Positions 53,315 to 62,190 of a DNA stretch of 64,000 bases are shown piece by piece. Each line of letters begins with the position of its first letter. The stretch's first letter is position 1. Source of the DNA: CAYWIT01 sp964458415 (lineage in GTDB: Bacteria > Pseudomonadota > Alphaproteobacteria > Micavibrionales > UBA2020); assembly GCA_964458415.1 (NCBI GenBank), contig CAYWIT010000010.1:22576-86575 (forward strand). The letters are read 5' to 3'. Under the pieces are notes generated by a model. That model ran no database searches. It was given only the letters and a program-made list of their open reading frames with translations, and was not told the DNA's origin. The position numbers and the translations under genes were made by a program.

Positions 53315-55343
53315 GCGCCACCGCCTTTTCATCCTTCTCTACAAAGGCCATCGTACATTCTGCCATCGTGACTGAGGCCCGGGTCAGCGGATCTGTCATA
53401 TAGAAATTTTCGATGGGCAAAACAAAGGCCGCCTTGTCGCATTTGCCATCCTGACCGAAAGACTTCCAGTCGGCAGGAACAACTTCGTCCGGCTTGCCGA
53501 ATAGCGGATTGGCCTGCGTCAGACGATCCCGGACTTGCGCCAGATGATCATAGGGCAGCGTCTTGCCGACGACTTCTGAAAGCGCACGTAAAATCTTCCA
53601 ATCCTCCCGCGCATCCCCCGGCGGGAACAATGCCTGTTTTGCTGTTTGCGGGCGCCCTTCCAGATTGACGTAGGTCGCATTTTTCTCGGTATAAGCAGCC
53701 CCCGGCAGAATCACATCTGCACGTGCCGCCGCCCTGTCACCATGATGCCCCTGATAAATAACAAAGCTATGCGGGCTGATTTTCTCAACAGGAAACTCGT
53801 CCGCCCCCAGCAGATAGAGCACATCCATCTTCAGCAAATCGGCAATGGGTTTACGCGTTGCACATCCCAGAGCCAGCGCGCCCATACGGGAAGCCGCCGT
53901 GTGCAGCATATTAAAGCCGTTCCAGTCCTCACGCACCATATTGTATTTCTCGGCAACCTTGCGAGCCAGCGACTGAATGACAGAGCCATCGGCACGACGC
54001 AACGCGCCCGTACCGAGAATAATCATCGGATTTTTTGCCTTGGACAGCACATCCGCAAAAGCGCCCGTACCGTTCAACAATTCCTCCAGCGTTTCCGGCC
54101 CTACCCCCAGATAGCTGGCCGGATAATTGAGGTCCATCTGCGGCCCGATCACACCGATCTTGATGCGTTTGGCCAGCCATGTCTTGCGGATACGGGCGTT
54201 GAGGATAGCCGCTTCCCACCGTGGATTCGTTCCCACCAGCAAAATGGCATCAGCCTGTTCAATGCCGGCAATCGTCGTATTAAACCTATAGCCACAAGGC
54301 TGAGATACATCGAACTGCGCGCCATCCTGACGGCATTCGACGTTATCAGAACCAAGCGCCTGCATAAAATCCCTGAGCGCGACAATGCTCTCGCAATCGG
54401 CCAGATCGCCGACAAGAGCGGCTATTTTCCCGCCATCAACGCCCTGCAGCTTTTCGGCGATCACGGCAAAAGCCGCCTGCCAGCTAACAGGCTGCAGTTT
54501 TCCATGAGCCTTGGCATAGGGCCGATCCAGCCGCTTGTTTTTCAGCGCGTCGAAAGCGAAACGGGTCTTGTCGGAAATCCACTCCTCATTCACGTCTTCA
54601 TTGAGACGCGGCAAAATACGCATAACGGCCCCACCGCGCGTATCGATACGGATGTTGGAACCGACAGCGTCAAGGACGTCAATGCTTTCCGTCTTGCGCA
54701 GCTCCCACGGGCGCGCCGTGAAGGCATAAGGCTTCGATGTCAGCGCCCCAACGGGACAAACATCAATCAGGTTGCCGGAGAGTTCCGACGTCATCATCTG
54801 CTCGACATAGGTGCCGATCTCCAGATGCTCGCCGCGCCCCAGTACGCCCATCTCGCTGCAACCCGCGATTTCTTCGCCAAACCGCACACAGCGCGTGCAA
54901 TGGATGCAGCGTGTCATCACCGTTTTGACCAGAGGCCCCAACGCCTTATCCTTGACCGCGCGCTTTTCCTCGCGATAACGGGAACGGTCAAAGCCATAGG
55001 CAACAGCCTGATCCTGCAAATCGCATTCGCCCCCCTGATCGCAGATCGGGCAATCAAGCGGATGATTGACCAGCAACATTTCCATTACGCCCTTGCGCGC
55101 TTTTTGCACCAGTGGCGTTTTGGTGAATACCTTCATATCTTCGGCACAAGGCATGCCGCAGGAGGCCACCGGCTTGGGCGATTTCTCGACCTCGACCAGA
55201 CACATGCGGCAATTTGCCGGCACCGACAGTTTATCATGGTAACAAAAGCGCGGGATCTCGATGCCGAGCTGCTCCGCCGCCTGCAGGATAGACGTGCCGG
55301 GCGCGACTGTGACTTCCATTCCGTCGATTGTCAGTTTAGGCAT
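53307..55343 (-). CDS. nuoG: NADH-quinone oxidoreductase subunit G
   Basis: 678-aa iron-sulfur subunit. 2Fe-2S ligands C34, C45, C48, C62; His-ligated 4Fe-4S with H94, C98, C101, C107 (HPLDCPICDQGGEC); 4Fe-4S with C146, C149, C152, C196. The remainder is the molybdopterin-oxidoreductase-like domain, which binds no cofactor here. The length matches the alphaproteobacterial/mitochondrial 75-kDa type, shorter than E. coli NuoG (about 900). It lies 12 bases after nuoF. Confidence 0.97.
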   Translation of the reverse strand: MPKLTIDGMEVTVAPGTSILQAAEQLGIEIPRFCYHDKLSVPANCRMCLVEVEKSPKPVASCGMPCAEDMKVFTKTPLVQKARKGVMEMLLVNHPLDCPICDQGGECDLQDQAVAYGFDRSRYREEKRAVKDKALGPLVKTVMTRCIHCTRCVRFGEEIAGCSEMGVLGRGEHLEIGTYVEQMMTSELSGNLIDVCPVGALTSKPYAFTARPWELRKTESIDVLDAVGSNIRIDTRGGAVMRILPRLNEDVNEEWISDKTRFAFDALKNKRLDRPYAKAHGKLQPVSWQAAFAVIAEKLQGVDGGKIAALVGDLADCESIVALRDFMQALGSDNVECRQDGAQFDVSQPCGYRFNTTIAGIEQADAILLVGTNPRWEAAILNARIRKTWLAKRIKIGVIGPQMDLNYPASYLGVGPETLEELLNGTGAFADVLSKAKNPMIILGTGALRRADGSVIQSLARKVAEKYNMVREDWNGFNMLHTAASRMGALALGCATRKPIADLLKMDVLYLLGADEFPVEKISPHSFVIYQGHHGDRAAARADVILPGAAYTEKNATYVNLEGRPQTAKQALFPPGDAREDWKILRALSEVVGKTLPYDHLAQVRDRLTQANPLFGKPDEVVPADWKSFGQDGKCDKAAFVLPIENFYMTDPLTRASVTMAECTMAFVEKDEKAVAHG

Positions 55344-55355
55344 ATGTCCATCTCC

Positions 55356-56642
55356 CTACGCCGCAATCCGTTTGCGGTATTCCAGTATTCTTTTTTCCAT
55401 CTCGGGGCGGAAATGCTTGATCAGCCCCTGAATAGGCCAGGCCGAAGCGTCGCCGTGAGCGCAGATGGTATGCCCCTCGATCTCCGAGCCAATATCGAGA
55501 AGCATGTCGATTTCCTCGATATTTGCTTCACCTTTTACCATGCGCTGCATAATGCGATACATCCAGCCCGTGCCTTCGCGGCAAGGCGTGCACTGGCCGC
55601 AGCTTTCGTGCCAGTAAAACCGCGCCAACCGCGCAATGGCATAAATAATGTCGGTAGATTTGTCCATCACAATGACCGCCGCCGTGCCAAGACCGGAGTT
55701 TTGTGCGCGCAGGCTGTCAAAATCCATCAGAACTTCTTCGCAGATATCCTTTGGCAACAAACGTGTCGACGACCCGCCGGGGATTACTGCCAGCAGATTG
55801 TCCCAACCGCCGCGGACACCGCCCCCATGCTTCTCGATCAGCTCGCGGAGAGGTATGCTCATCGCCTCCTCGACGTTGCAAGGGCTGTTAACATGACCGG
55901 AAATGCAAAACACTTTTGTACCACGGTTTTTTTCCTTGCCGATGCCCCCAAACCACGCACCGCCACGCCGGAGGATTTCCGGCACGACCGCGATGGTTTC
56001 GACGTTGTTCACCGTCGTCGGGCAGGCGTAAAGCCCCGCCCCTGCCGGAAACGGCGGTTTGTTGCGCGGCATGCCTTTTTTACCTTCAAGACTGTTGAGC
56101 AGAGCCGATTCCTCGCCGCAGATATAGGCCCCCGCGCCGCGATGCAGGTACAAATCAAAATCCCATCCCGATCCCGCTGCATTTTTACCAAGCAGGCCCG
56201 CGTCATAAGCTTCATCAATCGCTTTTTGCAGCGCGACAGCCTCCAGATAAAACTCGCCACGAATGTAGATATAGGCCGCATGCGCACCGATCGCAAAACT
56301 GGCCAGCAAAGCCCCCTCAATCAGCTGATGCGGTTCATGCCGGACAATGTCACGGTCCTTGCAGGTACCCGGTTCTGATTCATCGGCATTGATGACCAGA
56401 TAGCTAGGGCGCCCGTCCTTTCCGGGTTCCTTCGGCATGAAAGACCATTTCATCCCCGTCGGAAAACCGGCGCCGCCGCGTCCGCGCAGTTCTGATTTTT
56501 TGATTTCTTCCACAATCCAATCACGACCTTTGGCAATCAGGTCTTTGGTGCCGTTCCAATTGCCGCGGGATTGCGCCGATTTCAAATCCGCGCCATTCCA
56601 GCCGTAGAGATTGGTAAAAATCCTGTCTTTGTCGTTCAGCAT
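55356..56642 (-). CDS. nuoF: NADH-quinone oxidoreductase subunit F
   Basis: 428-aa subunit that oxidises NADH with FMN and cluster N3. The NADH site is GRGGAGFPTG (54-63), FMN motif YLVINADESEPGTCKDR, and cluster ligands C348, C351, C354 (CGQCTPC) and C394. Its ATG overlaps the nuoE stop by one base. Confidence 0.98.
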   Translation of the reverse strand: MLNDKDRIFTNLYGWNGADLKSAQSRGNWNGTKDLIAKGRDWIVEEIKKSELRGRGGAGFPTGMKWSFMPKEPGKDGRPSYLVINADESEPGTCKDRDIVRHEPHQLIEGALLASFAIGAHAAYIYIRGEFYLEAVALQKAIDEAYDAGLLGKNAAGSGWDFDLYLHRGAGAYICGEESALLNSLEGKKGMPRNKPPFPAGAGLYACPTTVNNVETIAVVPEILRRGGAWFGGIGKEKNRGTKVFCISGHVNSPCNVEEAMSIPLRELIEKHGGGVRGGWDNLLAVIPGGSSTRLLPKDICEEVLMDFDSLRAQNSGLGTAAVIVMDKSTDIIYAIARLARFYWHESCGQCTPCREGTGWMYRIMQRMVKGEANIEEIDMLLDIGSEIEGHTICAHGDASAWPIQGLIKHFRPEMEKRILEYRKRIAA

Positions 56643-57283
56643 TATTTACCCCCTGCCCATTTAATACCGGCTTTTTCGGCCTGTTCATGCAGGCAGGTCG
56701 CGCCGCGCTCGCCCGTCGAACACTTGCGCCCTGTTTGCGAGCCCTGCGCGGGTTTTTTACCCGCCCTAAGATCGTCCAGCACCTGAATGACGTTTTCCGG
56801 CGTCAGATCTTCGTAAAACTCGTCGCCATTACGCTGAAACACCGGCGCATTGACGCAGGCCCCTAAACATTCAACGTCGGTAATGGTAAACATCCCGTCC
56901 GGCGTCGTCTCGCCCAGTTTAATCCCCAGATGCTTTTCGCAGGCCGCGACCACTTCCGCCGATCCGCGCAGCCAGCACGGCGTTGTCGTGCAAAACTGGA
57001 TGTGATGCGTGCCGCGCGGTTGCAAATTGTACATGGTATAGAACGTCGCCACCTCAAACACTTTGATCCGCGGCATGTCGAGAATACGGGCAATCTCTTC
57101 CATCGCCTTTTCCGGTATCCAGTTGTCATGCTGGCGCTGCGCCAGATCCAACAGAGGCATAACGGCGCTGGCCTGCCTGCCTTTCGGATATTTGGCAATA
57201 ATAGCCTCGATCTTCTTCATATTCTCGGGCGAGAATTTGAATTCTTTCGGCTGTTCAAAATGTGTATGTACAGAGGCGCTCAT
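56642..57283 (-). CDS. nuoE: NADH-quinone oxidoreductase subunit E
   Basis: 213-aa thioredoxin-like subunit with the 2Fe-2S cluster N1a: C98, C103 (CTTTPC), C139, C143 (CLGAC). After the core it has a C-terminal extension of about 40 residues, with two further Cys (GRKCSTGERGATCLHEQ), found in several alphaproteobacteria. It overlaps nuoD by four bases. Confidence 0.97.
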   Translation of the reverse strand: MSASVHTHFEQPKEFKFSPENMKKIEAIIAKYPKGRQASAVMPLLDLAQRQHDNWIPEKAMEEIARILDMPRIKVFEVATFYTMYNLQPRGTHHIQFCTTTPCWLRGSAEVVAACEKHLGIKLGETTPDGMFTITDVECLGACVNAPVFQRNGDEFYEDLTPENVIQVLDDLRAGKKPAQGSQTGRKCSTGERGATCLHEQAEKAGIKWAGGK

Positions 57284-58482
57284 CTGTCAATCTCCCCGAA
57301 AACGATATCCATCGAGCCGATAATGGAAACAGCATCGGCCAGCATATGGCCTTTTGACATGAAATCCATGCCTTGCAAATGCGCAAAGCCCGGCGCACGA
57401 ATGTGGCAACGATACGGTTTATTCGTGCCGTCGGAGACCAGATAAACGCCGAATTCCCCTTTGGGGGCCTCGACTGCCGTATAAGTTTCTCCCGCCGGAA
57501 CGTGATAGCCTTCCGTATAAAGCTTGAAGTGATGAATCAAGGCTTCCATCGTGCTTTTCATCTCGGCCCGTTTCGGTGGCGCGACCTTGTGGTCATCCAC
57601 CATAATGGGGCCTTCCGGCATTCGTTCAATCGCCTGTTTCATCAGCTTGCAGGATTGGCGCATTTCCTCGACTCGTACCAGATAGCGCGCGTAGCAATCG
57701 CCCGTTGTGCCGATCGGCACGTCAAAATCCAGATCGGCATAGCAATCATACGGCTGAGATTTGCGCAGATCCCACGGCACGCCCGAGGCGCGCAGCATCG
57801 GGCCGGAAAAGCCCCAGTCCAGAGCCTCGCGCTTGGAAACAACGCCGATATCAACCGTCCGCTGCTTGAAAATACGGTTCTCCGTCAGCAAGGTTTCCAT
57901 GTCATTAATGAACTCAAGCACCGTATCCGCATAGACGTACATGTCCTCGGCAAGCCCTTTGGGCATGTCCTGATGCACACCGCCGGGACGGAAGTAATTC
58001 GCATGCAGGCGGGCACCGCAAACGCGCTCGTAAAACTCCATCGCAATCTCGCGCTCCTCAAAACCCCAGAGCGCAGGCGTCAACGCCCCGACGTCAAGCG
58101 CATACGTCGTCAGGTTAAGAATGTGGTTGAGAACACGTCCCAGCTCGGAAAACAATACGCGAATATGCTGCGCACGCGGCGGCGCCTTGATTCCCAGCAG
58201 CTTTTCAACAGCCAGAGCAAAAGCATGCTCCTGATTCATCGGCGCCACGTAGTCAAGGCGGTCAAAATAAGGCAGAGCCTGCATATAGCTCTTGTACTCG
58301 ATCAGCTTTTCAGTCCCGCGATGCAGCAAACCGATATGCGGATCGGCCCGTTCGACCACTTCGCCGTCAAGCTCCAGTATCAGACGCAACACCCCGTGTG
58401 CCGCCGGGTGCTGCGGGCCGAAGTTAATGGTATAGGGCCGCATTTTTTTCTCTTCGGCCATCATGTTTTCTTCCGCGCTCAT
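57280..58482 (-). CDS. nuoD: NADH-quinone oxidoreductase subunit D
   Basis: 400-aa 49-kDa-type subunit, relative of the NiFe-hydrogenase large subunit, contributing to the quinone site. NFGPQHPAAHGVLRL (N-terminal), RADPHIGLLHRGTEKL, YFRPGGVHQDMP and the C-terminal DIVFGEIDR are diagnostic. It is separate from nuoC, unlike the fused NuoCD of enterobacteria. Four-base overlap with nuoC. Confidence 0.98.
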   Translation of the reverse strand: MSAEENMMAEEKKMRPYTINFGPQHPAAHGVLRLILELDGEVVERADPHIGLLHRGTEKLIEYKSYMQALPYFDRLDYVAPMNQEHAFALAVEKLLGIKAPPRAQHIRVLFSELGRVLNHILNLTTYALDVGALTPALWGFEEREIAMEFYERVCGARLHANYFRPGGVHQDMPKGLAEDMYVYADTVLEFINDMETLLTENRIFKQRTVDIGVVSKREALDWGFSGPMLRASGVPWDLRKSQPYDCYADLDFDVPIGTTGDCYARYLVRVEEMRQSCKLMKQAIERMPEGPIMVDDHKVAPPKRAEMKSTMEALIHHFKLYTEGYHVPAGETYTAVEAPKGEFGVYLVSDGTNKPYRCHIRAPGFAHLQGMDFMSKGHMLADAVSIIGSMDIVFGEIDR

Positions 58483-59135
58483 GCTGTCTTTTTCTCCCCA
58501 AACGGCGGCAGATCCGCGCCGATTTTCTGCTTCACCGACTTTTCATCTCCGGGAAGCTGGATTTCCGTCATGCCCTCCCACGGGCTCGTGAAATCAAAGT
58601 TACGATATTCCTGCGTCAGCTTGACCGGCTCGTAAACGACGCGCTTCTGCGTTTCGTCATAGCGCACCTCGACAAATCCGGTCAGGGGAAAATCCTTGCG
58701 CAAAGGGTGCCCTTCAAACCCATAGTCCGTCAAAAGACGGCGCAAATCCGGATGGTCGTTAAAGTAAATACCGTACATGTCCCAGATTTCGCGCTCAAAC
58801 CATCCGGCGGCGCTGAATATTTCCGTTACGGAATCCACCGGCGTGTTCTCGTCGGTAAGGATTTTTACGCGGACGCGAAAATTATGTTTGAGGCTGAGCA
58901 GGTTATAGACCACCTCAAAACGTTCATCCCGCGAAGGATAATCTGCCCCGCAAATATCCATCAGTTGCCGAAAATCGCAATTGGCATCATTGAGCAGAAA
59001 CGTCATGAAACGACGGATACTTTCACGCCGCACAGTAAAAACCAGTTCGCCATGAACGCTCTCCCTCTTCAGCACCATGGGTGCCAGAGCGGATTCGATA
59101 TAGTCACCAAGGGATTCAATGCTTTCTACGGACAT
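58479..59135 (-). CDS. nuoC: NADH-quinone oxidoreductase subunit C
   Basis: 218-aa 30-kDa-type peripheral subunit. ERFEVVYNLLSLKHNFRVRV and WFEREIWDMYGIYFNDHPDL followed by LRRLLTDYGFEGHPLRKDFP form the family signature. It overlaps the nuoB stop by one base and nuoD by four. Confidence 0.97.
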   Translation of the reverse strand: MSVESIESLGDYIESALAPMVLKRESVHGELVFTVRRESIRRFMTFLLNDANCDFRQLMDICGADYPSRDERFEVVYNLLSLKHNFRVRVKILTDENTPVDSVTEIFSAAGWFEREIWDMYGIYFNDHPDLRRLLTDYGFEGHPLRKDFPLTGFVEVRYDETQKRVVYEPVKLTQEYRNFDFTSPWEGMTEIQLPGDEKSVKQKIGADLPPFGEKKTA

Positions 59136-59668
59136 CAGCGCACCAGCCTTGTATCTTCACGTTGAATTTTCTTTTGGAGTTGCAAAATACCGTAGACAAG
59201 CGCCTCCGCCGTTGGCGGGCACCCCGGCACATATATATCTACCGGCACAATGCGGTCACAGCCGCGCACAACGGAATAGGAATAGTGATAATAGCCGCCG
59301 CCATTGGCGCAGGATCCCATGGATATGACCCAGCGCGGTTCCGCCATCTGGTCATAGACCTTGCGCAAAGCTGGCGCCATTTTATTGGTCAGCGTTCCCG
59401 CCACGATCATCACATCGGACTGACGCGGGCTGGGCCGCGGAATAACGCCGAAACGATCCAGATCATAACGGCTCATATAAGCATGAATCATTTCAACCGC
59501 GCAGCAAGCCAGGCCAAAAGTCATCGGCCACATCGACCCTGTGCGCGCCCAGTCCAGCAAATTATCAAGCTGCGCGACCACGAATCCCTTTTCCTGGATT
59601 TCTGTGGTTGCCGCTTTAATAATAGCGTCTTGTTGCGGGCCTTGCGGAATTGGTTGCATCATGGCCAT
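59135..59668 (-). CDS. nuoB: NADH-quinone oxidoreductase subunit B
   Basis: 177-aa PSST-type subunit with cluster N2, the last in the chain to quinone. Ligands C55 and C56 (GLACCAVEM), C120 (MGSCAN) and C150 (YVPGCPP). ATG at 59668 is two bases after the nuoA stop, with the ribosome site inside the nuoA end (GGAGTGGGAG); a GTG-type longer frame to 59704 is not needed. Confidence 0.97.
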   Translation of the reverse strand: MAMMQPIPQGPQQDAIIKAATTEIQEKGFVVAQLDNLLDWARTGSMWPMTFGLACCAVEMIHAYMSRYDLDRFGVIPRPSPRQSDVMIVAGTLTNKMAPALRKVYDQMAEPRWVISMGSCANGGGYYHYSYSVVRGCDRIVPVDIYVPGCPPTAEALVYGILQLQKKIQREDTRLVR

Positions 59669-59669
59669 T

Positions 59670-60059
59670 TTACTCCCACTCCAGCGCACCCTTGCGCCAT
59701 TCATAAATAAACCCGACAGTCAGAATGCCCAAAAAGGTCATCATCGACCAGAATCCGTAAACGCCTATTTTTCCAAGCGTAATCGCCCAAGGAAACAGGA
59801 ACGCCACCTCGAGATCAAAGATGATAAAGAGGATGGACACCAGATAAAAACGCACATCGAATTTTGAACGCGTGTCACTAAATGGAGCAAATCCGCATTC
59901 GTATGCAGATACCTTTTCCGCATCGGGCTTTTGTTTTGATACAATATAAGAAGCCAGCACAATAACTGCCGCCATGCCCATGGCAATCGCCAGAAAAATC
60001 ATGATCGGAAGATAATTAAGCAACATCTCCATCAAAGGTGCATTGTGCTGCAAGGGCAT
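59670..60059 (-). CDS. nuoA: NADH-quinone oxidoreductase subunit A
   Basis: 129-aa three-helix membrane subunit, first gene of the nuo operon. SAYECGFAPFSDTRSKFDVR is the conserved loop with the redox-sensitive Cys; LVSILFIIFDLEVAFLFPWA is the second helix. GAAGGAA lies upstream of ATG at 60059. Confidence 0.96.
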   Translation of the reverse strand: MPLQHNAPLMEMLLNYLPIMIFLAIAMGMAAVIVLASYIVSKQKPDAEKVSAYECGFAPFSDTRSKFDVRFYLVSILFIIFDLEVAFLFPWAITLGKIGVYGFWSMMTFLGILTVGFIYEWRKGALEWE

Positions 60060-60164
60060 GGAATGAGTTCCTTCACAAACATAAACCCGGCGGAATCGCC
60101 GCGCAACAATGTTACTCCCCCAAAGCTTTGGCGCAAAGAGCTTTATTGTTTGAAATGTATGGAT

Positions 60165-60194
60165 TTTTCACTAAAAAGAAAAACGAGCTGTCAA
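60165..60194 (-). promoter_or_regulatory. Candidate nuo operon promoter
   Basis: A consensus -35 TTGACA at 60189-60194, just past the tRNA end, with a weak -10 (TGAAAA, 60165-60170, 18-base spacing). The 140-base gap before nuoA contains nothing better and no gene. Confidence 0.3.
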
Positions 60195-60199
60195 GGGAA

Positions 60200-60276
60200 T
60201 GGCGCGAGTGACGGGACTTGAACCCGCGACCTCATGCGTGACAGGCATGCGCTCTAACCAGCTGAGCTACACCCGC
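60200..60276 (-). tRNA. tRNA-Asp (anticodon GTC)
   Basis: 77-base tRNA including encoded CCA (60200-60202). The acceptor stem GCGGGTG pairs with CACTCGC (one G-U pair), discriminator G. The D arm is TAGCTCAGCTGGTTAGAGC, the anticodon loop CCTGTCACG with GTC at 60240-60242, and the T arm has GGTTCAAGTCCC. All four arms fold. G34 makes it a queuosine substrate, and the tgt gene is the next upstream gene. A TTGACA/CATTAA promoter lies at 60302-60330. Confidence 0.95.
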
Positions 60277-60301
60277 CAATTCCTTATCAGCTCGGTCACT
60301 C

Positions 60302-60330
60302 TTAATGATGCTTTTTGGACGTAATGTCAA
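60302..60330 (-). promoter_or_regulatory. Candidate tRNA-Asp promoter
   Basis: Minus-strand TTGACA (60325-60330), 17-base spacer, CATTAA (60302-60307), placing the start about 20 bases before the tRNA 5' end. Confidence 0.45.
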
Positions 60331-60378
60331 CGGCAAAAAGCACTTATGTGCACTAATTTATATTTTTTATGACCAATA

Positions 60379-61551
60379 TTAGAAAACCCATTCCTTTTGC
60401 GCCTGATCCAGCGTGCCGTTGCAAATGGCTTGCCGCACGTCACGCATCAGCCGGTTCATCGTCGCGACATTATGGATAGACAGTAATTGCATGCCCAGCA
60501 TCTCGCCCACGCGGAACAAATGGTGGATATAGGATCGGCTATGATTCTGGCAGGTATAACAGGTACAACTGCTATCTACCGGCTCCGGATCATCCACGAA
60601 CTTTGCATTTCGCAAATTGATACGCTCCTTGGGCGCTCCTTTGGCCTGCGCCCAGCCATGACGCGCCATGCGTGTCGGGGACACGCAATCGAACGTATCA
60701 ATGCCCGCGCGAACATTGGTGAAAATATCTATAAAACTGCCAATACCCAGCAAATGCACAGGGCGCGACGGATGAATATGCGGTGTGCACATGGCGACAA
60801 CTTCATACATCTGCTCCTTGTTTTCTCCGAGCGATCCGCCGATAGCCGTCGCGAAAAAATCCCTGTCACGGGTATATTCACAGCTAATCTTGCGCAGATC
60901 AGGATAAATCCCGCCCTGAACAATGCCATACATTTTCTGAGCGCCATTATCCTGCTGCTTCCACGCAGCGAGCGAACGATCCCCCCAGCGGATGCTCATT
61001 TCCATTGAACGGGCTGTGTATTCCTTATCGACATGAAACGGCGTGCATTCATCAAGCTGCACGATCAGGTCAGCCCCCAGTTTGCGCTGGATATCGACAG
61101 AAATTTCAGGCGACAGAAAATGCTTGCGTCCATCAAGATAGGAGCGAAACTCGGCGCCTTCCTCCGTGATCTTCAGAATGCTTTTGTCGCGGTAGCGCTG
61201 GCCACGCCCCTTGATTTCATCCGCGACGGAGCCGTGCCCCAGCGAGAAAATCTGAAATCCACCGCTATCCGTAAACATCGGTCCGTCCCAGCCTGTAAAC
61301 TTGTGCAAGCCGCCCATCTTCGCGATCAAATCAGGCCCCGGCGACAACATCAGGTGATAGGTATTGGAAAGAATGATATCAGTTCCCGCCTCGCGCAACT
61401 GACGCGGCGAGAGTCCCTTGACTGACGCCTTGGTCCCGCAAAAAATAAAATTCGGTGTTTCGATCACGCCATGCGGCGTTGCGTAACGCCCCGTACGCGC
61501 ATGGGAGGCCGGATCTCTATGTGTAATTTCGAACAAAAAACCGGATGACAT
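60379..61551 (-). CDS. tgt: Queuine/preQ1 tRNA-ribosyltransferase
   Basis: 390-aa TIM-barrel enzyme exchanging G34 for preQ1 in tRNAs with GUN anticodons (Asp, Asn, His, Tyr). General-base Asp is D95 in MFTDSGGFQIF, nucleophile D288 in GIDTFDCVSPTR with R294, and zinc ligands C329, C331, C334 (CTCYTC). The preQ1-pocket loop reads IGGSLGENKEQM, not the common GGLAVGE form, and PTRMARHGW differs from PTRNARNG, so the enzyme is somewhat divergent. GAGG lies six bases before ATG at 61551. A strong terminator ends only 13 bases before this start. Confidence 0.95.
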   Translation of the reverse strand: MSSGFLFEITHRDPASHARTGRYATPHGVIETPNFIFCGTKASVKGLSPRQLREAGTDIILSNTYHLMLSPGPDLIAKMGGLHKFTGWDGPMFTDSGGFQIFSLGHGSVADEIKGRGQRYRDKSILKITEEGAEFRSYLDGRKHFLSPEISVDIQRKLGADLIVQLDECTPFHVDKEYTARSMEMSIRWGDRSLAAWKQQDNGAQKMYGIVQGGIYPDLRKISCEYTRDRDFFATAIGGSLGENKEQMYEVVAMCTPHIHPSRPVHLLGIGSFIDIFTNVRAGIDTFDCVSPTRMARHGWAQAKGAPKERINLRNAKFVDDPEPVDSSCTCYTCQNHSRSYIHHLFRVGEMLGMQLLSIHNVATMNRLMRDVRQAICNGTLDQAQKEWVF

Positions 61552-61564
61552 TTATACCTCAAAC

Positions 61565-61602
61565 AAAAACCCGTTCAGCCATTTTTGACCAAACGGGTTT
61601 TT
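61565..61602 (-). terminator. Rho-independent terminator after rpmB
   Basis: Perfect 11-bp stem: 61565-61575 (AAAAACCCGTT) and 61592-61602 (AACGGGTTTTT) with a 16-base loop and T-runs on both ends, so it could act in both directions. On the minus strand it follows rpmB and immediately precedes tgt. Confidence 0.85.
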
Positions 61603-61622
61603 AAAATTAATGCAAGCCTAAA

Positions 61623-61982
61623 TCAAGCGGCAGCAGCTGTTTTCTTAGCAACGACTTTCTTTGCCTTCGGATACCGCGGCTTCGGTGCCGGTTTCGGCAA
61701 CTCGCCTACTTTTTCTACCAGTTGCTTGCGTACTTTGCGCAAAGCAGGGTTCAATTTGGTTGGCGCCGTCCCCAGCAGGTAAGCGTCAATGCCGCCCTTG
61801 TGCTCGACCGTGCGAATGCCGCTTGTCGTTGCCGTCACGCTGACGCTTCTTTTCAGGCCATTGCTGAAGAAAGACGCCTCCTGCAGGTTCGGCAGGAACC
61901 GGCGCTTGGTTTTATTGTTGGCGTGGGAAACGTTGTTGCCGGTCATCGGCTTTTTCCCTGTGATTTCGCAACATCTGCTCAT
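61623..61982 (-). CDS. rpmB: 50S ribosomal protein L28
   Basis: 119-aa large-subunit protein, longer than the usual 78-100. The L28 core is clear: RCCEITGKKPMTGNNVSHAN, KTKRRFLPNLQ and SGIRTVEHKGGIDAYLL. The C-terminal third is a basic Lys/Pro/Ala extension (PKPAPKPRYPKAKKVVAKK), as seen in some alphaproteobacteria. AAAGGA precedes ATG at 61982. Confidence 0.95.
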   Translation of the reverse strand: MSRCCEITGKKPMTGNNVSHANNKTKRRFLPNLQEASFFSNGLKRSVSVTATTSGIRTVEHKGGIDAYLLGTAPTKLNPALRKVRKQLVEKVGELPKPAPKPRYPKAKKVVAKKTAAAA

Positions 61983-62042
61983 AGTCTCAATCCTTTTTTA
62001 TGGCTGGCAACCCTCTTGCCACCTGTTCGCTATAGACGCCGC

Positions 62043-62072
62043 AAGATATGTCAAGCCGCTGCTTTTCGTCAA
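62043..62072 (-). promoter_or_regulatory. Candidate rpmB promoter
   Basis: Minus-strand TTGACG (62067-62072), 18-base spacer, TATCTT (62043-62048), about 60 bases before the rpmB start. A second TTGACA overlaps the -10 region. Confidence 0.35.
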
Positions 62073-62125
62073 GTTTTTTGTGCAAATAAATAACAATATT
62101 TTTCATAATTCTTAAAAATACGGCA

Positions 62126-62155
62126 TTGAACCTTTTGCAGAACTCCTAGTATAAA
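62126..62155 (+). promoter_or_regulatory. Candidate promoter of the M17 aminopeptidase
   Basis: TTGAAC (62126-62131), 18-base spacer, TATAAA (62150-62155) on the plus strand; the leader to ATG at 62191 is about 28 bases and holds GAGG upstream of the start. Confidence 0.5.
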
Positions 62156-62190
62156 CAAATGAGCCAAAAAACAACCTGTACGAGGTCCCC

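Noticed and set aside
53646..56378. Plus-strand open frame of about 910 codons opposite nuoG and nuoF
   Set aside because: The opposite strand encodes two certain complex I subunits with all cluster ligands; the antisense frame is Arg/His-rich, has no domain and arises from codon bias.
57373..58635. Plus-strand open frame of about 420 codons opposite nuoD
   Set aside because: Antisense shadow of a highly conserved gene; no recognisable motif.
60335..60360. Terminator after tgt (GCAC-ATAA-GTGC-TTTTT on the minus strand)
   Set aside because: Only a 4-bp stem; too weak to call.
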